11,045 nt of DNA, from positions 1 to 11,045 of the forward strand of contig JACWAC010000034.1 of assembly GCA_014874235.1 (NCBI GenBank), given 5' to 3'. Source of the stretch: Thermoplasmatales archaeon (GTDB taxonomy: Archaea; Thermoplasmatota; Thermoplasmata; Thermoplasmatales; GCA-001856825). The position numbers and the translations under genes are program-made. The stretch's first letter is position 1; every line of letters starts with the position of its first letter. Positions 5,568 to 11,045 of this stretch are shown here, piece by piece. The notes below the pieces were generated by a model. The model did not search any database, was not told the DNA's origin, and was given only the letters and a program-made list of their open reading frames with translations.

Positions 5568-5603
5568 CTCACTGCCCGATAGGAGGGGCCAAGGGGCAGT
5601 GAG
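5568..5603. repeat. Perfect 10-bp inverted repeat between convergent genes (terminator or small-RNA stem)
   Basis: CTCACTGCCC (5568-5577) and GGGCAGTGAG (5594-5603) are perfect reverse complements around a 16-base G-rich loop. It lies in the 200-base gap between the permease stop (5485) and the TldE stop (5686). As plus-strand RNA it would form in the permease 3' region; as minus-strand RNA it would sit at the 5' end of a transcript from the TATA box at 5621-5630. There is no adjacent T-run on either strand, so a simple intrinsic terminator is not the obvious reading. The rest of the gap shows only a possible second small hairpin at about 5512-5537 and no coding potential I trust. Confidence 0.6.
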
Positions 5604-5620
5604 CAATTGTTGAACTGAAC

Positions 5621-5630
5621 TTAATATATC
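5621..5630 (-). promoter_or_regulatory. Candidate minus-strand box A upstream of the inverted repeat
   Basis: Minus-strand GATATATTAA is centred about 25 bases from 5601, the outer edge of the inverted repeat, so a transcript from it would begin with the stem. The stretch is A/T-rich on both strands and could also be spacer sequence without function. Confidence 0.3.
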
Positions 5631-5685
5631 TATATTTCTACATTGCCGCGACTAGAAATCATCGCTCCAGTTGTGTTCAATTATG

Positions 5686-6984
5686 TCATTTGCTTCTTGA
5701 AATGTTAACGTCAGCTACAGAGACAAAAGGAGTTTTGGTGAACATCGTTTCATCCCACCATTTCACTTTGTTTGTTTCTCTGCTCATACCCTCGATGTTC
5801 TTGTATATGTGGAGCAAAGAATCGGAAATCCTGACTCCTCCCCAGCTTTCTTTTATCTCTCCATTCTCTATGTAGAATATTCCATCCCTTGGAATTGTAG
5901 AAAGAATTCCTTCCCTGTAGTCTTGAAATCTGGTATACCACGTGTTGTTTATGAATAGACCCTTTCTTGTTGAAGAAGTCATGTCATCGATCTCTTCATT
6001 ACCGGGTTCCACCGAAATCTGCCACGGATTCGGGCTCACAATTCCGGCGTTCCCGGTAGTTTCGACCTTGTACTTTCTTGAAGTGGAGAAGTTGTGGAGG
6101 AAATTCTTCACGATTCCCTTCTCTATAACCGGAGTCTTCTTCGCTGGACTCCCCTCGTCATCGAAAGTCTTCGAGTTGAACATGCCATCATCCGATGGAT
6201 CGTCATAAACGGTTAAGGAGCTGCTTCCCACTTTTTCGCCCATTCTACCCGCGAACATCGACATTCCGGAGTCTATCTGAAACGCAGAGGCCATTGGAAT
6301 TGTGTAAGAAACCAATGATGCAAAACAAAGTGGGCTAAAGATGACGTTGTATTTTCCCTCCTTCCCCTCCTTGATGTTGTTGACTTTCGAGGCAAGATTC
6401 AAGACGGCTTCCTCCTGTTTCATAAGCACTGGGAGGTCTGCATCAGTCGAGGTGGCAAGGGAAGTTTGGACGGGATAGTCGCTGTTGTCAAATGCTCTGG
6501 ATACAAACTCTATTCCAAACTGCCGCTGAGTTCCGCTATTGAACGGAGTCCGAATCTCCTCTTCTATATCTTTCTTGTAAAAAACGCCTCCAACCCTCCT
6601 GACAAAGGGTTTCACCGCATCAATGAAGTTGTTGACAAACTCCTGTCCTTCAATTTCCCTTAATTTTTTGTCATTCATCGTCTTCTTCCTGTAGCTGTTC
6701 TTCCTGTCGTTGAGGCTGACGAAGTCTCCATTCTTCTCTATCCTTTCCAGCGCGGAGAGGGATCTGGGCATTATCCCTTCCAGGTCTTTTTCACTCCTCA
6801 GGTCAAAGAGAAAAGTGCGTCCATTCTTTGAAAGGAAAACAGAAGCAGATTCCTCGTTCCATTCGTTGCTTATGTCTATGATGTTGTTTGAAAACCTTAT
6901 CTGGGTGATTCTTGATCTCGAAAGCTTTACAGCAGCTTGATCGACTTGCTTTTCCAATTTCGTATAGATATCTTCTATCTCCAT
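5686..6984 (-). CDS. TldE/PmbA-family protein, non-catalytic partner of TldD
   Basis: A 432-residue member of the TldD/PmbA family. In characterised systems TldE and TldD form a heterodimeric zinc metallopeptidase that trims unfolded or modified peptides; TldE lacks the zinc site. No HExxxH is present here. Family features are the Asn-rich early segment (IRFSNNIIDIS near 29-39), SPLCFASLV and the following IPMASAFQIDSG in the middle, VYDDPSDDG, FDDEGSPAKKTPVIEKGIVKNFL, and ETTGNA in the C-terminal half. The start ATG lies 6 bases after the TldD TGA and is preceded by a near-perfect Shine-Dalgarno (TGAGGTGATC, minus strand 6998-6989) that overlaps that stop, so translation is coupled to TldD. 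Confidence 0.88.
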   Translation of the reverse strand: MEIEDIYTKLEKQVDQAAVKLSRSRITQIRFSNNIIDISNEWNEESASVFLSKNGRTFLFDLRSEKDLEGIMPRSLSALERIEKNGDFVSLNDRKNSYRKKTMNDKKLREIEGQEFVNNFIDAVKPFVRRVGGVFYKKDIEEEIRTPFNSGTQRQFGIEFVSRAFDNSDYPVQTSLATSTDADLPVLMKQEEAVLNLASKVNNIKEGKEGKYNVIFSPLCFASLVSYTIPMASAFQIDSGMSMFAGRMGEKVGSSSLTVYDDPSDDGMFNSKTFDDEGSPAKKTPVIEKGIVKNFLHNFSTSRKYKVETTGNAGIVSPNPWQISVEPGNEEIDDMTSSTRKGLFINNTWYTRFQDYREGILSTIPRDGIFYIENGEIKESWGGVRISDSLLHIYKNIEGMSRETNKVKWWDETMFTKTPFVSVADVNISRSK

Positions 6985-6988
6985 CTCG

Positions 6989-6998
6989 GATCACCTCA
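6989..6998 (-). promoter_or_regulatory. Strong ribosome binding site of tldE overlapping the tldD stop
   Basis: Minus-strand TGAGGTGATC is complementary to the 3' end of 16S rRNA over nearly its full length and includes the TldD stop codon TGA. It is far stronger than any other site in the window and fixes the TldE start at 6984. Confidence 0.8.
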
Positions 6999-8373
6999 CG
7001 TTTAAACTCCTCAGTCTGATGTGAGGTCCTCCCATCCAGACATCGACTCCCTGCATTGGGTCTCCTTTGCCGCATGTTCCGGCGGAGAATTCGAGGTCCT
7101 TGCCAATCGCGTCAATAGAGGAGTAGAAGTTGATCGTTGTCGTTTCGATTACGGGACGCCTTATCACCTCTTTGATCTCCCCATTCTGGATGTGATAAGC
7201 TTCTCTTCCAACATATTTTTCATTGAATCTTATGTCATCTATGTTCCATTCAGTGAAGCTCTTCATGTAGATTCCTTCCTTGACGTTTTCTACCAGCTCT
7301 TCGAAGCTGTGATCCCGCGGCTCTATGAACGTAGTGCTCATCCTAACCAGCGGTTCCTTGTCCCATTCAGAAGACCTTGATGCCCCGTTGCTCTTCTCAT
7401 CCATTCTACCAGCACTCTCCCGATTGCTGAGGAACTCGTTTATGAGTCCGTTCTTGTAGAGATACCTCTTTCTTGCCTTCACTCCATCTCTATCGAACTT
7501 GTAGAAACCGAAGCTGTGTTCGTGCATTGGGTCATCCACAAGGCTCACTATGTCGGACCCCACCCTTCTTCCTCTATCGTTCTTCTTTATGAAAGATTCT
7601 CCTGCCTGGGCCATCTCCCTCCCCAGTATTCTATCGGATTCGGTTGGATGTCCGGCGCTCTCGTGTGCCACGATCCCAGATATCTCGGGTCCAGCAACGA
7701 GATCGTAAACTCCATCATGCAATTTCTTAGCGACTGCCGCTCTCTTCAGTACTCCAGACTCGTGTCTCAACCTCTCATCGAGTTTCCATTCGTCGAGTGC
7801 CTCATATCCTCCGGCATATCCCGCCTCGGCCGTTCCCTGTTCAAAACTGCCATCGTCCATAAATCCGAGCATGGCAAAGAAGGAGACCTTTGGCAGTCTA
7901 GACCTCAGGGACATACCCTCTGAATTCGTGTTGTATTCCTCCTCTATGTTGTCGCCCAGTGACATTATCCGCATAGAAATTTTCTCATTCGACAGCAGGG
8001 TATCAAGCTCTTTCATCGTAGAGACTCTCTCTTCGAATGTCAGATCTTCTATCTTCTTCTTCTCTCCAACCTCCCACGAATCTCTCACCGGATTTTCAGA
8101 GGAGAATTTGTTTCTCCCAGACCTTTCAGACATTCTTGCTGCTCTGTCAATCTCTTCCTTGATTCTTTCCCAGTTGGGGACGTTGATAGAGGAAAAGGCT
8201 ATCGAGTTGTTCAGCAACCTGATCGCCAGTCCCGAGTCAACCGAATAGCCCGTTGCGGAAACTGTTCCGTTCTTCAACAATACCACATTCCTCGACGATG
8301 ATAGGAACCTTATCTCCGCATAATTTGCTTTCTTGGACGCATAATCCAGTGCCTTGTCGACGAACTCCTCCAT
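6991..8373 (-). CDS. tldD: TldD zinc metallopeptidase subunit
   Basis: Catalytic half of the TldD/TldE peptidase, 460 residues, near the usual family length. The zinc motif HESAGH (HExxxH) is at 237-242 in the context GIVAHESAGHPTESD, and the third metal ligand is Cys434 in AGTCGKGDPMQG near the C terminus, as in E. coli TldD. The family motif GTAEAGYAGGYE is at 180-191. In bacteria the complex matures microcin B17 and degrades CcdA; in archaea without those substrates general peptide turnover or modified-peptide trimming is inferred. The gene begins 13 bases after the CBS-protein stop and is followed by TldE, so the three likely form one operon. The ribosome binding site is modest (GGGAAGAG). 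Confidence 0.93.
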   Translation of the reverse strand: MEEFVDKALDYASKKANYAEIRFLSSSRNVVLLKNGTVSATGYSVDSGLAIRLLNNSIAFSSINVPNWERIKEEIDRAARMSERSGRNKFSSENPVRDSWEVGEKKKIEDLTFEERVSTMKELDTLLSNEKISMRIMSLGDNIEEEYNTNSEGMSLRSRLPKVSFFAMLGFMDDGSFEQGTAEAGYAGGYEALDEWKLDERLRHESGVLKRAAVAKKLHDGVYDLVAGPEISGIVAHESAGHPTESDRILGREMAQAGESFIKKNDRGRRVGSDIVSLVDDPMHEHSFGFYKFDRDGVKARKRYLYKNGLINEFLSNRESAGRMDEKSNGASRSSEWDKEPLVRMSTTFIEPRDHSFEELVENVKEGIYMKSFTEWNIDDIRFNEKYVGREAYHIQNGEIKEVIRRPVIETTTINFYSSIDAIGKDLEFSAGTCGKGDPMQGVDVWMGGPHIRLRSLNVR

Positions 8374-8386
8374 TGTTTTCTCTTCC

Positions 8387-9487
8387 CTATCTGTAGGTCT
8401 TGTTCTTTTGAATCATCTTCTCGAACTGGTCCATCAGTTCTTTGACGGCCCTGAAGACGTTCCAGTCCCAGCTCCTGGAGAAGAAGGTCTTTGATTCCGT
8501 GACCATCTTCCCCCTTATTGAGAATTTGATTTCCTTTCCAGTCTGGTTGTACTCCTCTATGTGGACGTTGATGAGCATGGGTCTCATGCGCTTGAATCTC
8601 GCAATCGACTTGGCAGATTTCTCTATGATGGTATAGATCTTGTCATAAACTTCGGGGTCGTCAAATCTCGATCCGGATAGGTTAACCAGGACAGATCCAC
8701 CAGTAGAACCCTTTACAATCTCTCCAAGGATGTCACTCTGACTGATGATTCCCTCTGGTATCATGTTCTCGTTCACAACTGTGCATACCCTAGCCTCGGT
8801 ATTACTCATCTCTTCCATGCAGGACGAGATACTCTTATCGGGTCTGATAACGAGGGGAGAGACCATCACATCTTTCACCGAAGGCTTCATCCTATTCCTG
8901 TAGTATTCCCCTTGCCTCATCTTCCCTCTCGCCCTCCAGAGTTCCTTGCTAATGTCGTTGATGTTCACTATTCCGCTTATCCTTCCGTCCTTATCAACCA
9001 CGGGAATACTGGTCTCATCTATGTCCCTCATCTTTCTTAGGGCCTCGACGAGATCATCGTTTTCAGAGACCGTTATGGGTTCGCCAGACATTATATCTGA
9101 TGCGAGAAGATTGGCTACCTCGGGAATCGAATTTACAGAGTGAACTATGTCCGTCGAAGTTATGATTCCTTTGATTTTTTTCTTTTCCAAGACCGGGAGA
9201 GCCTTCAATCCGCTGTCCAGCATGAGCCTCGCGGCATCTGCTATCGATGCGTCGGAAGCTATCGAAGGGGTCTTCTCCATTACAGTTTTGACCTTTGTAG
9301 TTATTGGTATGGATTCCCTCTTGTACAGACGGTTGTAATCCAGCATTCCCAGGTATTCTCCCTTTGCGTCCAAAATGGGAATGTGGTGCATCTTGTTGTC
9401 GCTCATCTTCGCTATTGCCGTAGAAATAAAATCGTCCGATGTCACGGTTATCACTTTTGTTGTCATTATCTCTCCTACGGTCGCCAT
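8387..9487 (-). CDS. Four-CBS-domain protein with HPF/RaiA-like C-terminal domain
   Basis: A 366-residue protein with four CBS modules at about 1-55, 64-118, 127-181 and 203-256, each showing the v-d-vM...v..d..i.ea...M...... ..pVvd..g...Giit..Di pattern. Paired CBS domains bind adenine nucleotides and act as energy sensors. The last 100 residues (about 264-360) read like a ribosome-hibernation/sigma-54-modulation fold: VLVNLSGSRF, a helix with IIEKSAKS, alternating strands LINVHIEEY and IKFSIRGK, then a helix AVKELMDQFEKMI. This suggests nucleotide-controlled association with ribosomes. I recall CBS-domain factors on hibernating archaeal ribosomes but could not check it. The start at 9487 is needed for the first strand of CBS1. 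It shares an operon with TldD/TldE and has its own box A. Confidence 0.85.
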   Translation of the reverse strand: MATVGEIMTTKVITVTSDDFISTAIAKMSDNKMHHIPILDAKGEYLGMLDYNRLYKRESIPITTKVKTVMEKTPSIASDASIADAARLMLDSGLKALPVLEKKKIKGIITSTDIVHSVNSIPEVANLLASDIMSGEPITVSENDDLVEALRKMRDIDETSIPVVDKDGRISGIVNINDISKELWRARGKMRQGEYYRNRMKPSVKDVMVSPLVIRPDKSISSCMEEMSNTEARVCTVVNENMIPEGIISQSDILGEIVKGSTGGSVLVNLSGSRFDDPEVYDKIYTIIEKSAKSIARFKRMRPMLINVHIEEYNQTGKEIKFSIRGKMVTESKTFFSRSWDWNVFRAVKELMDQFEKMIQKNKTYR

Positions 9488-9508
9488 ACCTACCGATTGA
9501 TACGTTGG

Positions 9509-10921
9509 TTATGAATCTTTTTTACCGTTGTATAAAAGGACTTCAGGGATTAGGTCGACTAAATCAGAGATGGTATAGCCATCCCCCATCTTTTTGTAGG
9601 CATTAAGACCCGTCTGACCAATTATGTAGGATGCTAAGAACGCTGAATGCAAGGGATCAACCTTCCTGGAAAGAAGGCCAGCCACGGCGCCTGTCACGAG
9701 ATCGCCAGTCCCTCCTCTCGTCATGCTCTGGTGGTGGTACGATGAGTTCTTCTTTAGGGATTCCCCATCCGTCACTATATCAACCTCCCCCTTCAGGAAT
9801 ATCACGGCGTTAATCCGTTTAGCAGCTCTCTTCACATTATCCTCTGACGGTTCCAGTCCGAAGACCGATTTGAACTCGCCCCTGTGCGGGGTCAGGACGG
9901 TAGTTCCTTTGAAGTCGCTTATCAATCTCGAGGATTCAAGGGCCTCTGCGTCTATGACCATACTCTTCCCATTTGAAAGATTGAATTCTATTATCTTCGT
10001 TGCCTCTTCCAGCGCTCGCTCGCTCTTGCCGATTCCCGGTCCGATGGCAAGAGAATCGGCCTTTTCCCTGAGCATTTTCATGAGGTCATAGTTGAATTCT
10101 ATCTCTGTTATCCCAGATTTTCTAAGCATTACACCCTGACAGTTTGCCGCAATGTACTCGTGAATGAACGATGGTGCAAACAGATTTACAAGATCGGGAC
10201 CCATTCGAAGCGCAGACTCTGCCATGTACAGTGGCGCACCGAAATATCTCTCGCTTCCACCTACCATCACGCATATCCCGTTATCTCCCTTGTGTGAACT
10301 CTTTGCGGAAGAAGGAAAGGCTACTAGGTCACCAGGTCCTATCATATTCACAGCGCTCTCCGGAAAGCCAATCTTGGCAACCACGATATTACCACTGTTC
10401 GCCTTCGTCATCCCCTTCTTAGGGAATTGGACTGTGACAGTGTAATGCGGCTTTATGCTCTGTTTAAAAGGAAAACCCGATGGAACGTCAATCGAAATCA
10501 CTTTTGCACCGAATTCATTGACGCGGTCTATTGCCGATGCATAATGGTCCTTTGGCGGGCCAGAAATCCCCGAACCCAGCATGGCATCTACGATCACGTC
10601 ATATTTTCTTTTCCCGAATGTATCTACCATTACCCCTCCCACCTTTACAAAAGCATTGTACTTTTTCTTGCACAGATCGGTGGATGGACTGGAAACTGGA
10701 TAGCAATCCACCGAATATCCGTCCTTGAAGAGGAGGTAGGCAGTTTCGTAGCCATCTCCTCCATTATTTCCACCACCACACACGATCAGAATGTTCCTGG
10801 CTTTGAGCAACTTAACTTGTTCGGCCACTGCCTTACCTGCGTTATCCATGAGGTCCTCTAAGTTCACCCCTGATGCCTCTGCATTTCGATCCAATATTCT
10901 TAAGTCCAGAATGGTGTGCAC
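9509..10921 (-). CDS. nnr: Bifunctional NAD(P)HX epimerase / ADP- or ATP-dependent dehydratase
   Basis: Repairs hydrated NADH and NADPH: the N-terminal YjeF domain epimerises R- and S-NAD(P)HX, and the C-terminal ribokinase-like domain dehydrates S-NAD(P)HX at the cost of ADP or ATP. In 470 residues both domains are complete. The epimerase shows LMDNAGKA at 24-31, GGGNNGGDG at 49-57 and SIDVPSG at 143-149. The dehydratase shows GGSERYFGAP at 221-230, GPGIG at 294-298, DAEAL at 324-328, LTPHRGEF at 343-350 and GGTGD at 403-407, whose Asp is the expected catalytic base. The start is GTG at 10921: the epimerase N-terminal helix begins right there and no in-frame ATG precedes it. A box A 25 bases upstream makes the message leaderless. 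Confidence 0.94.
   Translation of the reverse strand: MHTILDLRILDRNAEASGVNLEDLMDNAGKAVAEQVKLLKARNILIVCGGGNNGGDGYETAYLLFKDGYSVDCYPVSSPSTDLCKKKYNAFVKVGGVMVDTFGKRKYDVIVDAMLGSGISGPPKDHYASAIDRVNEFGAKVISIDVPSGFPFKQSIKPHYTVTVQFPKKGMTKANSGNIVVAKIGFPESAVNMIGPGDLVAFPSSAKSSHKGDNGICVMVGGSERYFGAPLYMAESALRMGPDLVNLFAPSFIHEYIAANCQGVMLRKSGITEIEFNYDLMKMLREKADSLAIGPGIGKSERALEEATKIIEFNLSNGKSMVIDAEALESSRLISDFKGTTVLTPHRGEFKSVFGLEPSEDNVKRAAKRINAVIFLKGEVDIVTDGESLKKNSSYHHQSMTRGGTGDLVTGAVAGLLSRKVDPLHSAFLASYIIGQTGLNAYKKMGDGYTISDLVDLIPEVLLYNGKKDS
9530..9538 (-). promoter_or_regulatory. Box A of the CBS-TldD-TldE operon, inside the nnr 3' end
   Basis: Minus-strand TTTTATAC matches the archaeal box A core TTTATA exactly. 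Its centre near 9534 predicts a transcription start near 9508, giving a leader of about 20 bases before the ATG at 9487, with GGTAGGT as a possible ribosome binding site. It lies in the last codons of nnr, so the operon can be expressed independently of nnr. Confidence 0.5.
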
Positions 10922-10940
10922 TCTTCTAATATTACCCGCT

Positions 10941-10950
10941 AATATTTTAT
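10941..10950 (-). promoter_or_regulatory. Box A of nnr, leaderless GTG start
   Basis: Minus-strand ATAAAATATT is centred 25 bases from the GTG at 10921, so the predicted first base of the mRNA is at or beside the start codon. The remaining bases to the window end (10951-11045) contain only short open frames with no recognisable motif. Confidence 0.45.
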
Positions 10951-11045
10951 GTGCATGCTGTCAAGCCCAATCAGACATGAATCTCTCGGTTGGTGATCTC
11001 AAATTTCTATCATAACACATAAAACAAGTGAGAATTTTGCAGATG

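Noticed and set aside
5568..5603. Nickel/cobalt riboswitch near the permease
   Set aside because: The structure lies after, not before, the permease gene and has none of the multi-stem NiCo riboswitch pattern.
7021..8248. Several plus-strand frames of 119-135 codons opposite tldD
   Set aside because: Shadows of tldD, which carries the full HExxxH and Cys zinc site.
10961..11045. Possible C-terminal end of another minus-strand gene (27 open codons ending near 10962) and short plus-strand frames
   Set aside because: Too short, no recognisable motif, and no supporting start or ribosome binding site inside the window.

Overview
The window looks like an archaeal chromosome segment, most likely from the Thermoplasmata (Thermoplasma/Ferroplasma relatives or an uncultured lineage nearby). 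The evidence is a fused phosphoglucose/phosphomannose isomerase of the archaeal type, a CBS-domain protein with a ribosome-hibernation-like tail, short intergenic gaps, and A/T-rich box A (TATA) elements about 25-35 bases before several starts, which implies leaderless or short-leader transcripts. The lineage is inferred from gene content only. No rRNA, tRNA, insertion sequence, CRISPR array or phage gene is visible, and no gene-free stretch exceeds about 210 bases.

Left block, minus strand (1-1984): from right to left, a stand-alone ChrB-type chromate-resistance domain protein, a degenerate relative of the menaquinone enzyme MqnD, and the N-terminal two thirds of a bifunctional phosphoglucose/phosphomannose isomerase that runs off the window. 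A 209-base divergent promoter region separates this block from a plus-strand isovaleryl-CoA-dehydrogenase-like acyl-CoA dehydrogenase.

Centre, plus strand (3489-5485): the most striking part. Three consecutive genes form what appears to be a complete nickel superoxide dismutase locus: SodN with the intact His-Cys-x-x-Pro-Cys nickel hook behind a 25-residue propeptide; a small soluble Ser/Lys peptidase (SodX) whose start directly abuts the sodN stop; and a NiCoT-family nickel/cobalt permease. Together they would import nickel, make the apo-enzyme, and expose the N-terminal histidine that binds the metal. The sodN promoter carries overlapping inverted repeats across its TATA box, suggesting metal- or redox-dependent repression. 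Such a locus is mainly known from bacteria, so transfer into this archaeal lineage is likely (inference).

Between the convergent NiCoT and TldE genes (5486-5685) lies a perfect 10-bp inverted repeat. It begins where a minus-strand transcript would start from a nearby TATA box, so it could be a terminator or the 5' stem of a small RNA.

Right block, minus strand (5686-10921): from right to left, NAD(P)HX epimerase/dehydratase (nnr, leaderless GTG start), a four-CBS protein with an HPF-like C-terminal domain, and the TldD/TldE (PmbA) metallopeptidase pair. The last three are tightly packed and probably co-transcribed from a box A inside the 3' end of nnr. The theme is housekeeping: metabolite repair, energy-sensing control (possibly of ribosomes), and peptide processing or turnover.
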